DNA of 64,000 bases from Mariannaea sp. PMI_226 (GCA_024336345.1 JANFOG010000012.1:248001-312000), one strand, 5' to 3'; counted from the first letter of the stretch, positions 31,622 through 43,617 are shown. Notes: generated by a model from the letters alone, not told the origin. Numbers and translations: made by a program.

Positions 31622-33649
31622 ATGACCCTGATCCCCCAATTTGCTATGGACGGTTCCGCAAAGGCCCTCGCCATGAGCGAGATCATCGACTTCCTACCTA
31701 TCCCAGCCCTTGTCGTCTCCCCCACGTACCGCATTGTCAGAGCCTCGGCTGGCTTGGTGCGTACTTGGGGTCGCAAGAGCGACGAATTCATTGGCAATGA
31801 TCTCTTCCAAGCCCTCTACCAGGGCTCACCGACGGAGCGTTTTGATCGAATCCCCTTGATTTATGCCATAGAGACGGCAGTCGCTGCTCGAGACATTCGC
31901 TTGTGCTACGCCGCCTACGTCGCCGACGGCGTCTCTTGGACCGCGCGCATCACACCTGTCCATAGGGATGACGAGCTACTCTGCTTCATTTTCGAGTGGG
32001 AGAAAGCCGAAACCTACACCACAGTGGCTGATGGCGACATAATCCAGAGCTGGCTTCCGATAAACGAGGCCTTCCGACTTCTCGTACAAGCTGTCAAAGA
32101 CTACGCTATCTTCCTTCTAGACACTCGCGGGAGTGTGATGACATGGAATAAGGGAGCTGAGCTGATGAAGGGCTACAAGAAGGAAGAAATTGTCGGCAAG
32201 CATTTCTCCACCTTCTATGGCGAGGAAGACATCCGCTCCCGGAAACCTGAAAGGGAGCTAGAAATCTGCCTACGCGAAGGCAGAGTGGAAGACGAGGGCT
32301 GGCGTTATCGTCGAGATGGCAGTCGATTCTGGGCAAATGTCGTCATCACAGCCATTTATGATAAGAACGGGATCCACGTCGGGTTCGGCAAGGTTACACG
32401 TAACCTCACTGAGCGAAAGGAGGCAGAATTGCGCTTGATTGCAGCTTATGAAGAGAGCACCAAGCTGAAGAATGACTTTCTCGCAAACATTTCCCATGAG
32501 ATTCGCACTCCGATGCACGGGATGTTGTCGGCATGCTCTCTCCTTCTCGACGGCGCCCTGACTGAGGAGCAGCGAGAGACGGCCAATATCATTGAAGAGT
32601 CGGGCCGAATCCTGTTGCAAGTTATCAACGACATCCTCGACTACTCCAAACTCGTGGCCGGCAGTTTTTCCATCCATAACGACAAGGTTGACATCTCGAG
32701 TGTGGTTTCTTCAGTCGTACGCAGCGTGCAGACCACTCTGACCCCCGGCGTCTCTATCAAGCTGAACGTGGCACCGGATGTGCCGCCATTGGCACAGGGT
32801 GATCCCCTCAGATGCCGTCAGATTGCTGACAACATTGTTGGCAATGCTGGGAAGTTTACTGATGAGGGGACCATCTCTGTGAAAGTATCGCTTGTAGACG
32901 AAGACACAACTGCATATAAAATCCTGACTGAGGTTGTGGACACTGGACATGGTGTATCAGAAGACGCCGCCCAAAAACTTTTTAAGCCCTTTACGCAGTG
33001 TGACACGACGTATCAGAAGCGTCGCCAAGGGACTGGCCTCGGATTGTCAATTGCGAAGTCGCTGGCTGAGTTAATGGACGGGGACGTTGGATATAAAGCC
33101 AATCCTGAATGCGAAGGGAGTATCTTCTGGTTCTCTGTTCAGCTTAAAAAGCTCAAGAGCCTAGAGAGAGTCCGAACCCTCGACGACCACGAAAAGGAGA
33201 GCAGGGAACCGTCTCCACATCATGCTCTGGAACATGACGCAGCGACGCAGTGGTCACATTTACAACAGATCGCGCCAAAGACACGCATTCTGGCGGCCGA
33301 GGACAATATTATCAACCAGAAAGTCCTCGTGGGTATGTTACATGCTTTTGGATTCAAGCATGTCACAGTCGTATCGGATGGGGCACAGGCGGTCTCGGCA
33401 TTAAGCAATGCATTACATGCATTTGACTTGATACTCATGGACATTAGCATGCCCGTTATGAATGGTTATGAGGCAACAATGTGTTTGCGGGAACGTGGCG
33501 TGGGCCTACCAATCATTGCCATGACTGCCTACGCACTCAAAGGTGACATGGAACGTTGTCTGGAGAAGGGCTTGGACGACTATATAGCCAAGCCAGTGAA
33601 CAGACAGCTGCTGATGAGACTGCTTCTGAAATGGTTGGAACCCCAATAA
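31622..33649 (+). CDS. hybrid histidine kinase with PAS domains
   Basis: Intronless, 675 residues. A degenerate PAS domain (about 20-125) and a clear PAS/PAC domain (about 155-270, from KDYAIFLLDTRGSVMTWNKG to GFGKVTRNLTERKEAE) precede HisKA with the H box NDFLANISHEIRTP (phosphorylated His292). The ATPase domain has the N box DNIVGNAGKF, G1 region VVDTGHGVS and G2 GTGLGLS. The C-terminal receiver has the acidic pocket AAEDN, phospho-acceptor Asp607 in LMDISMPVMNG and Lys657 in YIAKPV. All catalytic residues are present. It would autophosphorylate on His, pass phosphate to its own receiver and on through an HPt protein to the fungal response regulators. There is no transmembrane segment, so a cytosolic sensor is expected. 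The signal is unknown; group assignment among fungal hybrid kinases is not made. Confidence 0.95.
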   Translation: MTLIPQFAMDGSAKALAMSEIIDFLPIPALVVSPTYRIVRASAGLVRTWGRKSDEFIGNDLFQALYQGSPTERFDRIPLIYAIETAVAARDIRLCYAAYVADGVSWTARITPVHRDDELLCFIFEWEKAETYTTVADGDIIQSWLPINEAFRLLVQAVKDYAIFLLDTRGSVMTWNKGAELMKGYKKEEIVGKHFSTFYGEEDIRSRKPERELEICLREGRVEDEGWRYRRDGSRFWANVVITAIYDKNGIHVGFGKVTRNLTERKEAELRLIAAYEESTKLKNDFLANISHEIRTPMHGMLSACSLLLDGALTEEQRETANIIEESGRILLQVINDILDYSKLVAGSFSIHNDKVDISSVVSSVVRSVQTTLTPGVSIKLNVAPDVPPLAQGDPLRCRQIADNIVGNAGKFTDEGTISVKVSLVDEDTTAYKILTEVVDTGHGVSEDAAQKLFKPFTQCDTTYQKRRQGTGLGLSIAKSLAELMDGDVGYKANPECEGSIFWFSVQLKKLKSLERVRTLDDHEKESREPSPHHALEHDAATQWSHLQQIAPKTRILAAEDNIINQKVLVGMLHAFGFKHVTVVSDGAQAVSALSNALHAFDLILMDISMPVMNGYEATMCLRERGVGLPIIAMTAYALKGDMERCLEKGLDDYIAKPVNRQLLMRLLLKWLEPQ

Positions 33650-34731
33650 TCGGATCCGTACCCGTCACAAGATAAACTCGCCACATATCGGCTACTTTTC
33701 TTTCCCTACCAGGAATATATATGAAGGTAGTCCATGGGAGATATCATCTGTCGCAAGGCTGCTCGCAAACAGTCTCCCGCCACAGAAAAAAATCATAACA
33801 CCCCCCTCCCAATGTTTGAGGTATCCCCTGAATGGCATGGTGCATCAACAATGAGGTATCCACCTACTTACCAAAAAACCTCACCTATTTAGCCATGCGA
33901 CATATACAACAACTCTTCTTTTCTCTTGCAGTCTTCTAGGATAAAAGCCGAGTCGCGACTGGAATAGAGGAATTGGGATGAAATGCTGCTGTTGCTTTTT
34001 AGTGTTTGAAGATGGTATTCGCCGTTTGCTTCATTTTCGCCCACAGCCATGAGCTACTATATACGGAGAGCTGCAAGCAGCGGTTTTGGGTGTATCGCAA
34101 CTTGCGAGCCAAATTCAGCCTTCCGCACACCTGAAGGCATATTTATTTTATTAGACCAAACTGGGATCTCTTGGAAACATGATAAAAAGAGGCCCTGGTG
34201 GGCTTTGAACTTATGAACAAGCATTATGAACCGCCTGGGATTTTTGAGAAAGTTTTCCTTTCTCTCACGTACATGATGGCATCTCAGGCTTCACTCTGGC
34301 GGGGTAGTTGGAGTTGGAATCATGGGAGGGATTTAATAGCTCGCATTATGAAGAGGACTTTGTTTGACACTAGTCCAAATACACGATATATGATGCCATT
34401 CACAACAGGCCCCATTCTGAGTTCCCCCTAATGCGATTTATCAAAACCAAATACTGTCTGCGAAGTGGCAATACTGAGAGAGTCGAACATACTCTGAACT
34501 GAGTTTGGCTAATTATCTGACTTGTCACGTCCTGGCATTGAGCGTATAAGATCAAATACAGTATTCCGTTAACTACCTATCGGTTCTTGCCAAGTACGAC
34601 ACATCAGAAAATCATGATTTGTCCCAGACTCGATCGAAACTTTGGTACAAAGATACTTCGGATCCAAAAACGGCCATAAAGTGTGACCACTGAATTAAAA
34701 AAGAAATAAATAAACCATCAATCTCACGCGC
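33650..34731. other. intergenic, 3' flanks of two convergent genes
   Basis: About 1.1 kb between the stop codons of the histidine kinase and the permease. Only short ORFs without motifs are present. Confidence 0.65.
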
Positions 34732-36541
34732 TTAATTCACACTCCCATCCATCACTTCATCTATAACCGATAGGTCCGTAAGAGGAACCTGGAATTTGTG
34801 CTTGCCAACCGTGTAGTAATACACTGCTCCGAACAAGGCCCAACCCGCCAGCACTACACTCGAGTAGTTCATGTTCTGCGGGGTTACGGGCATTCCGAGA
34901 GGGAATGTGCTGAAGATGATCACCACAATCATCCACACCATTGCGATGACACTGGCAGCGACGCCAACGGCTCGAGGCATTGTGAATGAGCCATAGTCTT
35001 CTCTACGGAGCTTGCGACGGCCGAAAAATGTCATGTAAAAGATGGGGAGGAAGTACGACAAGTACAGGCCAATAATCGCCATGGAAAGAACCGCGTTAAA
35101 TGCAGTGGCGTTTCCAAGGTAGATGAGGCCGAGCAGGACCTGGAGGATCATAACAAGTCCCACTGCGCGAACCGGGACTTGAAGTTTCGGGTTGACGTGG
35201 CTGAAGTACTCGTGAGCTGGAGTTGCCTTGTCGCGAGCAAACGCCCAAAACGTTCGAGAAGTTGACGTGACTCCCGCCACAGTTGCAGCGGTTGCAATCA
35301 AAATTGATACAAGAGACATGACCGTCGCTCCGGCTTGTGATTTCGTAGCGTCGAGGAAAATTTGCACAAATGGGAACCCAGTGGGAGTAGCAAGAAGTGT
35401 CTCCAAGGAACCGGTACTGTAAAGGAGGATAATACAGTATACGAAACCCATGACTCCGTTGACGACAACGCTTCCGACCATTGCGAGAGGCACGTTTCGA
35501 CTCGCGTGTGGGAGTTCTTCCGCAAGATGGCAGGCAGCATCATAACTATGCTGAAATTAGTATTACGAAACAAATGCATAGAGCAGCGCAGACAAAAAAA
35601 AAAAAATTCAGTACTTACCCAAGGAATGGATACACGGCACTTTGCATGCCGACTAGCCAAGAGACGCCATCACTCTTCCAACCGCTGCTGTTCACAAAGT
35701 CGGTGAAAACGAAGCTCGATGTGTTTTTGGGGGCCATGACTCCGAGGGTGATGACGATCGCGATGAAGCCAACGACGTGAAGGACTCCTGGGATGGAAGA
35801 TTAGTTGCCGCGTCTTAGACGACCGATGCCATGCCGTAATACGTACCAGCTAACAAATTAACATGAGGCATTGTTCTCATTCCCCAAACATTGAGCATGC
35901 CAGCATAGGCCAACACTGCCCAGTAGAGCAGCATGCCCTGCCATCGAGTGGGGACGTATGAGTCTGGGTGGTTGAGTATGATTAAGGCTTGAATCTGTAG
36001 ACCAGCTGCAAAGGCTGCAGAGGCAGTAAGAACGATCTGACCACCGACGGATATCCAACCGGTTGCCCACGAGGCAGCGGACCTGGTCGAGGGGGGGCAT
36101 AGTGCAGCTACCCAGTGGTATTGTCCTAAATTCATGATGACTTTGATCAGCTAACGGAAACGACTCGGAATCGTTTTCGAGGGAGGTCTTACCACCAGCT
36201 GTCGGATAGATGGATGCGATCTCACCAAGAGAGACAACAATACAGATGGTACAGAGAAAGGAAAGGACAAAATTCCAGAATAAGCATGGCCCTCCTCCGC
36301 TGACCAAGGCAGAGGAGATCACAGTCTGCAATGCCTCCCATGTTGCCATCAGACAGAGACAGAGTGCACCGAGGGCCGGAAGAGAGAAGCTTCTGTTCAG
36401 CTCCTGCTGATGGCCAAGCTGTGCAAGGCGCTCCTCATCGCTGAGGTTCCGAAGAGGCCGGGAGCCAGCATGTTCTAGAGTCGAGATGTCCTGTTTCATT
36501 TCGCCAATGCTGGGAGTGTCGCTGGCACTTTTGTCGTTCAT
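34732..36541 (-). CDS. APC-family amino acid/GABA/choline permease
   Basis: Four exons: 36193-36541, 35847-36125, 35619-35787 and 34732-35545, giving 536 residues with consistent phases. About 12 hydrophobic segments are visible. Family marks are the start of TM1 with SFSLPALGALCLCLMATWEA, then the loop SIYPTAGGQYHWVAALCP and GYDAACHLAEELPHASRNVP after TM6. This is the pattern of the fungal amino acid/choline transporter branch (yeast Uga4 and Hnm1 relatives) in the plasma membrane. The substrate cannot be read from sequence. It lies on the same strand as the copper amine oxidase 1.4 kb upstream, which suggests import of an amine that the oxidase then breaks down. Confidence 0.93.
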
Positions 36542-37984
36542 TGTGAAATGACAACAAAAGACAGCGTGAGAAAAGGCTGGAAGTTGAAACAAAAGTTGGA
36601 AGCCGGATAGGTAGTTCTGACTTCTAAGTGACAAAGAAAGGGAAGGTGAAATCCAAGACTGGACCTGCTGATTCTTGGCGGAAGGAAGATGGAGTCCCCT
36701 TTTTCTACTTGTCTTCACTCAAGGAAGGAACGGCGATCCGTCATTTGCACAAATCGGAGTTGTGTGATTGTGGACTACCAAACGTATCTCAGCTTCCCCA
36801 GATTTTTGAATCTATCTGTGGAAATCTCGGAATCTGATACGGAGAACTGGTGGATTCATTCCGCGTGTCAATGCGTGCGGGGGTGGCACCTGGCTGCGGG
36901 GGAAGTGGAGGTTGGCAGACGATATAGCTCGCCCGTTGAGAGATTTCTACTACGTACGACGAACCTACGCAATGGATGGGGACTTGGTTGGGCTAGTTTG
37001 GAGAAAGGGCGTGTGTCCATCCACATTATCTCTTCACCGGTGGAATATGAAACTGTTCTCTCCGTTTCTGTCGTTCCTGAGTTGTGTTGCACAATGAGAT
37101 GGACGGAAATGGTTGATGCTCAAACAACCACGCCGATAGGTTCCCCCAAGCTTGTCATCCTGCACGATGTCTTACAGAGCTTGCAATCGATACTTGAGAA
37201 ACTTCCCCAAAAAAGTCTGCGGGATCTTGCAACCTCCGTCCGCTAGCTTCCTATCAACCGTTGCGTGGCAAATGGAGCGCCGATTCACGGATTCAAGATA
37301 TCTGGGGATTCCGACACTAGTTCAGATAAGGATCTGATTCCGGTGAACGGACTCTCTGGCCAGCGGCAGCCGTCAGTCAGCAGACAGCTTGAGCCTTTAC
37401 TAGTTCCACCTATCATTTCATATCTAAACTCCCAGGCTGCCCTTGACCGATGACAAATCGCACGCAAACTTCGAAACCGTAATTCTCCTATCTCTACTCC
37501 GTATTTCTAAAACGGATCATACTTAGATAGCGGTCTGAGGTATCAGGTATTTTCTATTCCGAGTTTTATTTTTTGGGGGCTTCACACTAAAAAGATAAGG
37601 CAAGAAATAGCTATCTCTCTCCCTATCGTGCACCTGACGGGTTGCCTCTGAGAGGGATGTAGTGCGAACTAAGTCTTCGAACTAGATCCCCTTGACATCT
37701 CGCGACAGCCGGGATTTGCGTGGCCCAGTCCCGATTTGGTAGAAAAGAGAGAAGCTAAGCACACATGTGGACTGGTGGGGTCGGTAATGCAACGGAGTTT
37801 GGGCCCAAAGACCAATAGTGTGTATATTATTTTCAAGCAGAATATCAAGCGCTATTCCATGATTCCCAAGGTATCCAGCGGAACCGGAAAAGTCCAACAT
37901 GTCCCAAAGCACGGTGACTCATCCTCACGCTGGGTACCTTTTACGTACGTAGTCTAAAATAAGTTATCTAAAACAAGCATGGTG
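36542..37984. other. intergenic, no gene recognised
   Basis: About 1.4 kb between the permease start and the amine oxidase stop. A 185-codon open frame at 36689-37246 (+) has no family signature, overlaps open frames on the other strand and lies in the permease promoter, so it is not called. Confidence 0.6.
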
Positions 37985-40156
37985 TTACAGCCTTCCCTTT
38001 TGCAGCTGGCGGCCGCTACAGCAACTCTGGTTCCCCTCAGTCAGTTGGGAGCCAATGTCCGCATTTGAGGGGACATCTAGTGCTGGGTTCCCCGTAAAGA
38101 AGTCACTAGGGGAGAAGGAGACTTGGAGTTTCTCAACAGGCCTTTGGAACGTTAGTGTGTGGACTCGGAATCAACTTTTTGGGGAAAATGGAGAACATCG
38201 GAATCGCTTACATTACAGGCCAGTCCTCGACTCGAGGGTTGTGTGTGAGACCGAATACGGTCCAGAGGACAATGTCTTCATCCAAGACATCGTCATTACG
38301 GGCTGCCGCGTCAGCGACACCACCGATTTCGCGGCGGCTCTGGAGGGTCCAACGGCCACCAGCATACAGCTCGTCATCCTTGTATTTTGTCACCCACAAG
38401 TGGTGGTTGGCAAACAAGGCGCGCTGGGCTTGGATGCTGTTGGGGTCAGCCAGAAGGAGCTGGGTTGCGGGCACGCCCACTTTGTAGCCAACGGGCTTTC
38501 CGCTGACGGGGTTCTTCTTGTTTAGGTTCTGAACCTTGAAGACTCGGTTGTTGAAGGGAGCGACGTCCACTCCGGTTGATGTCGTGATAGGTGTCTGCCG
38601 CACCTCGTAATAGTTTCCGTTGGGGTTCGTGCGCTTATCCCTGCGGACGGGCAAACTCTCTTCCTGGACAACAGTGTTCTTATGGCCGTCAACTGCTGGA
38701 TCCATACGGACACAGAAAATATGCTGATGGTTCTGGGCTAGCGCACCGGGGCTGACGACGTTGCCCCAAGGAGCGGTCTTGCCCTCGTCAATGTTGACGA
38801 CGGACACGATTCCCGTGGCTCGTGCCTCAACCTCGATACCCGCCGCCTGATCGAACTTGTAGGCGAAGATGTATTCGTAATTGGCAAGGGTGATTATGAA
38901 TTGGACAACGAGCTCACGTCGTCGCGTGACGACGGCACGTCCAGTGCGCCAGTTGGTGTGCTTCCAGTTGATGCCGTCATCCTGCTCATGAAGGCAAATA
39001 ACGTTCTTGGTGGCCTCGGCGGAACCATCGGCTCCAGTCAAGACACCATCAAAGTACTTGATGACACCCAAGCAGTCGCATCCGAGAGTCAAATTATTGA
39101 CAGCGTGACCAAGACCACCATCACCAAAGTCGAAGGCTTGCTTACGGTGGAAGGGGCTTCTGGGATCAGCATAGGGCACAGTCTGGGGCCTTGTTAGTAA
39201 ACTTGGGTTTTGACCGTGCATGACTTGAATGTGAAACTTACCATGTCGCTAATGCTGAGGCGGTACATGACCTCTCGGCCATCGTAGCGAATATCATGAA
39301 GAACAGCACCTTCTCGGGGGTTGAACGAAACACGCATCTTCCACTTTTGCCATTGAATCAAGTTTCCTTCTGTAATGCTGAAACTGGGTCCATCAGGCTG
39401 CTGAACGGTCAATGGCTTGAGATCCTTGCGAGTTCCCTGCGGAAGCAGCTCTGGAACATATTCGGCCGTCTTGCAGTGATCGATGATACCACCAAATGGA
39501 GTCTTGAAGGCCAATGAATCGCCTGCGCCACCGGTAGCAGGTTCATCAATGCGGATAATCTCACGCTTGTTGGCGTCCATGATGGGAATCAATGGAATGG
39601 GGTAAGCGTAGAAGTTGGTATCTTCATTGCCGCTGCGAGTGTCTCGGCCGAAACAGAGACCCTGGAAGTATCTGTTGTCGCCATCAACCTCGTCAGGGCC
39701 ACCATATGGCCAAGGCTCTACGATGAGTTCAAAGCCCTCAGGAAGCTTCAAGTTGTTGACTTTTTCTTGGAAGAGAGCTGAGTTCTTGATGACATCGACA
39801 AGGATGTCGAACTCGTACATTGTCAAGCTGGCATGGTGCTCAGTGCCAACCACTTGGTGATTCACGCGCTGTCTCGTGCGGAGGTCGACGACAGACTCGT
39901 GATATTCTGGTCTCTTAGAGCCAGGCTTGATTACGTCGTAGCGGGCTTGAGCTAGACGGGGCGGTCTTGGGGTAGACTCGGTAACCTTTCCGGCATGCTC
40001 AAGGTCAAGGAAGGGAAGCACCTCAGCCTTTGGGGGCTCCAATAGGTAGACTGTTCGGAAGTTGATGACGGTTCCGGGGTGCAGGCCCAGGACAATGTCG
40101 CGAGCCTGGTTGGTCTCGTCAAGATTGAGCTGAGAGAGCGGATGAGGGAAAGCCAT
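37985..40156 (-). CDS. copper amine oxidase
   Basis: Three exons: 39242-40156, 38212-39182 and 37985-38141, giving 680 residues. The enzyme oxidises primary amines to aldehydes with release of ammonia and H2O2, using copper and the self-made cofactor TPQ. The TPQ tyrosine lies in LANYEYIF (NYEY consensus). The catalytic-base region is AFDFGDGGLGHAVNNLTLGC. Copper ligands are the HxH pair of NHQHIFCVRMDP and the third His of LTHNPRVEDWPVM. N-terminal N2/N3 domains precede the catalytic domain, as usual. The ATG at 40156 is used because the three in-frame codons before it start with GTG. No signal peptide is seen; fungal members are often peroxisomal, but the C-terminus here (RL-stop after a Cys-Cys) is not a canonical PTS1. 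Confidence 0.96.
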
Positions 40157-41102
40157 CTTGTGCACACAAACTGGGAGACAATTGCTACTCTTTCAGACTC
40201 TCGGGACCAGGAAAAGAAGGAAGGAATAAGGAATTATCTGGAGAGGGAGAGAGAGAGAGAGATGTTTGAGGGAGGGGATTGTAGAAGTAGAAAAAGGCAT
40301 CGAGATTTGGGGTAAGAGGTACAAAGACATAAGTACCCGGAGTGGGCCAAGAAATGCGGGCAGGATGAGAGTGAGGGGGAGTTCTGCCATGGCGACCCCG
40401 GTGGCAATGGCATCAATACCGGCATTCCGAGCGAAAATGTTCCCCTGGGCCTGTATGGTGTCGGAATCGAGCGCGGAATTGGCTTTGGAGACGCCGGAAC
40501 TGGACGGCCGAGATCGTGCAGCAACCTGCGTCCGTACCTTGGCTAAGCGAAAAGGCGTCGCACGCAATTGGCTGCGTCGAAGCTGGGGTAAATTAGCCCC
40601 GGTTGCTAAAAAGTCAATGTGCATGTTTAACCCAAAAGGCGATGGCCCCAAAAGGCCCCTACAAGGGGGCTTCATCTTCCTCTCGCCTCTTTTCTCGCAA
40701 CTCGCCCCCATCAGCAAACTCGAGCGTAACATAGTACGATGGTACCGTTTCCTTCGCCACTCTATAGACTGTTCGTAACTACTTTACCACTTACATATGG
40801 TTGGGATGAATATCAGCCATTGGTTTTTCAATTGCACTCGAGTCTGATCCCTTACCCTCTTTTTTATGTTTTATCTACGCATTCTGTGATAGACTTTGCG
40901 GGAGTCTCTAGTTTTGTCGACAGTATCACGGATTTCAATCAATTTTGCAGTGTAGTATGAACAAGTCCCGCTGCAAAATGCCCCGTTACCATCATTTGAA
41001 TATTGAGGGAGCAGTTGGCTATTACTAGGCGGCGATTTATGTACCCTAACCGGTAAATAATGTTATTTCTGTGTAGATGCACTGCATCGTGGGGCTATAT
41101 AT

Positions 41103-41129
41103 CCCCCCCCCCCCCCCCCCCCCCCCCCC
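41103..41129. repeat. poly-C tract, about 27 nt
   Basis: An uninterrupted run of C directly follows GGGGCTATATAT. Length may be unreliable in assembly. No gene is next to it except the SET-domain pseudogene 320 bp downstream. Confidence 0.85.
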
Positions 41130-41295
41130 TATCATCTATAACAGCCAAACGACATTGAATATGCACAGGACTGTATTTCATGATGGTTTCTCTTCCACTT
41201 TAAGGAGTGCAAGTTACAAAAGCAAGTGTTTATGTGTGGGAACAGTGCGACAGGAGACGAAAGCAGGGAGAAAAAATGAGATGGCCTCTATTCAG

Positions 41296-41310
41296 TAGGG
41301 TTAGGGTTAG
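41296..41310 (+). repeat. short telomere-like TTAGGG repeat
   Basis: TAGGGTTAGGGTTAG is two and a half units of TTAGGG, the telomere repeat of filamentous ascomycetes. It is too short to be a telomere. It lies between the poly-C tract and the SET-domain pseudogene, and could be a telobox-type promoter element or a scar of a repaired break. Confidence 0.7.
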
Positions 41311-41448
41311 ATCCGAAGACCAGCAATCTTCTCATGTTTGCACGTTACAACTCCTCCTACATGGGAACTCTCTAGCTTCTGCCTGAGATGTTTCATTTTT
41401 GCCTCCAAAGCCAGCTCTCAAACTCAGTAGCATCCAGGCCACTTGGTA

Positions 41449-41795
41449 CTAATTCCTTTTTTTGGTTTTCCATCCCCGAGAATAAACACCAAAAGTTATG
41501 TGGCTTGCTGGGCTTTCACTTAAACCTTTCATTTTCTTGGTGTTTGGGCTATCCTCGCCTTCGCATATAACTCTAGCTTTATACGCACGCTTTGCGAATT
41601 CGGACGCCCTGGCTTGGTCCCCATGAGAAATACTGACTTGGAACGCGTCGTAGTACAGTCTGAGAATCAAAGCATTGGCATAGTAAGGATTGGCTTCTCG
41701 TAGAGAATACGAGCACCCTGGGCAATGCACATCCGAGCCCCGAGGCCTTTGCCTTTGTTTGGAATCGGTCGGATTTCGAACAGAGACAGGTCCAT
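41449..41795 (-). pseudogene. SET-domain protein with catalytic core deleted
   Basis: Minus-strand frame 1 (41795 down to a stop at 41667) reads MDLSLFEIRPIPNKGKGLGA and then RMCIAQGARILYEKPILTMP, the typical start of a fungal SMYD-like SET domain. A different frame takes over within a few bases (from about 41676) with LILRLYYDAFQVSISHGDQA and EGEDSPNTKKMKGL, the helical C-terminal tail of the same family. Everything between, including the NHSC and ELTxxY catalytic motifs normally about 150 residues long, is missing, and the two parts are out of frame. An internal deletion is the simplest reading. No protein methyltransferase activity is expected. Confidence 0.75.
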
Positions 41796-43617
41796 GTCTT
41801 TGGCCTGGTCAGAGCTAGACAAACTGCTTCTTTCTGGGGCAAGGGTATCCTATTCGTCAGGCTTGAATACTGCAGTGTTAGCATGGCTCCATGTAGTCCG
41901 ATTTATCTGGAAGATAGTACCCATAGCTGGCGTCTATTTCATCATCAGCATATGCTTAACTGCTAGAGAAATAAGTCTAATAAAACTTACAAAGTGTGTC
42001 CAAGGCCATTCCATTCGCGGGGGTGAAATGTCGATCCGTAACATTGATCTGATCGCATGTGTAATATATTTGCAGTTGTGAATGATTGTGTCGGGTTCAA
42101 CAAGATAGGAATTCTCGTCGGCCACGTTGTAAAACTTGGCTGCCATCCAGGCGTGGAATTCGGCAGACATCTTTGATAGGGGAGTTGAATATTGAATAGA
42201 CTGTTTAGAATCACTCGTCGCCACAATGAAGAGACGTTTGAGCACAATTGGAGTTCAAGGTCGATCAAATCAGCACCGATTCATCAATGGGTACTGGGGG
42301 AGATGATGTTTTGTCCTTGAGCACAAGGCTCAACTATATATAGGACTTGATCTTTCCCATTGGCGCTGGTTGATCTCTCAGTGGCGATATCACAGGAGGG
42401 GCGGATGGCCTCAACGGCCTGCTGCTCCCGGCCGCGCTCAGCACAGCCTCAACACCAACGGCTGTCGTTCGACTACCTCCTTTGTGAGTTTCCACTGACA
42501 CCTCAGGGTGCCCTACAGAATTGTCTGATTCGCTTTGTAACCACGGCGACAAAGGCCGGTCTGCTTGCGGCGGAGCCACTATAGCATTGCCATCCTGGCC
42601 AGCTGTACGGTGCACTCCTACACTCGCCACCCCTGATATTGGCCAAAGCACAGTGTTTAATAGGAAGATAGCGACCTTAATGGCCTCTCGAAAGTGGTAG
42701 ACATCGGCACTGTGATCCAACCACATCCGCACAATGATGGGCATATTGGCATATGCTGTCGTTTCTGCTGTTTGCATACGTTGCCTGTCAGTCTTCCCCT
42801 GGCGTTGAAATCACTCCGTGTCGAACCAAAATTGCTAAGCCCAAGCGTTGCCCTGTCTCCAAGTCCAACCATTGTTGCACCAACTGGGGACTCACACACC
42901 TGTTCTCCAATCCTGTGGTCATAGGTAGAGCGGCCTGGTTCTTTGCTTTCCATCAATGTGATTCCTTCGCTCTGTCAACATTCGATAACTTCCATATCCA
43001 TCAATTTCTCAGTGCGAAAGGCGTTTACTCAAGCGTTAGGCAAAGGGCTCAATGTCTTGCGGCTTTTTGATCCAAACAAATTGGTGGCTTTACTCGGTTG
43101 GCCCTCTGCGCGGCCCCACCCAAAGCATTTGCTTTTGTTGGTTCTATCACAGTGGCGCATAACAATTTCACATGGCGCTTCATTGGAGGAACCGGACTGA
43201 AGGCCTGCCCAGTGTTGTGTTGGACTGTTGTCTACAAGTGTTGGTCGATGACATGACACGACATGGTCGTGCCGTAACGCCGAGACCCTTATCGCTTCGG
43301 ACCCCAGACCAACCCCTCGCATCATCATTGGGCCCCTTCAATTTCTCCCGTTGCTGCCTGGTTCTCTTTGCTTCGCCGCTCTGTACACAGCATTGCGATA
43401 GAAAAGCTCAGCTCAGCATCAAGCGAATCGCTCAGAAACACCTTGCGCTGTAACCCTCCGTGATCCAACCCTCTGAGTTTACGCCACTTCAATCGCGCCC
43501 GCTTTGCTCCCCTCGAAAGTGCAGCTTCTACGTCTCGTTGAAGCTTCGTGGGTAACTCCAGGTGGCAACAGAACCATCTCTTCCCTTTCCGCCACTCTGG
43601 AGATTCAGTAAGCCACT
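41796..43617. other. intergenic, no gene recognised
   Basis: About 1.8 kb. Open frames of 85-147 codons occur on both strands; a 105-codon one at 42753 starts with a short hydrophobic stretch resembling a signal peptide but has no further support. The last 200 bp are pyrimidine-rich and form the likely promoter of the kinase-like gene. Confidence 0.5.

Larger units (their letters stand above)
40157..41448. other. intergenic with homopolymer and telomere-like repeat
   Basis: Contains a GA microsatellite (about 40247-40262) in the amine oxidase leader, a run of about 27 C at 41103-41129, and the telomere-like sequence at 41296-41310. ORFs up to 179 codons near 40.2-40.8 kb overlap on both strands and carry no motif. 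Confidence 0.6.

Noticed and set aside
36689..37246. 185-codon plus-strand ORF in the permease promoter
   Set aside because: No motif; likely chance openness of the divergent leader region.
40193..40732. 179-codon minus-strand ORF upstream of the amine oxidase
   Set aside because: Overlaps a 170-codon plus-strand ORF, includes a GA repeat and has no recognisable domain.
42753..43070. Possible small secreted Cys-containing protein
   Set aside because: Only the short hydrophobic start is suggestive; the rest is unmatched and the hydrophobic stretch is short.
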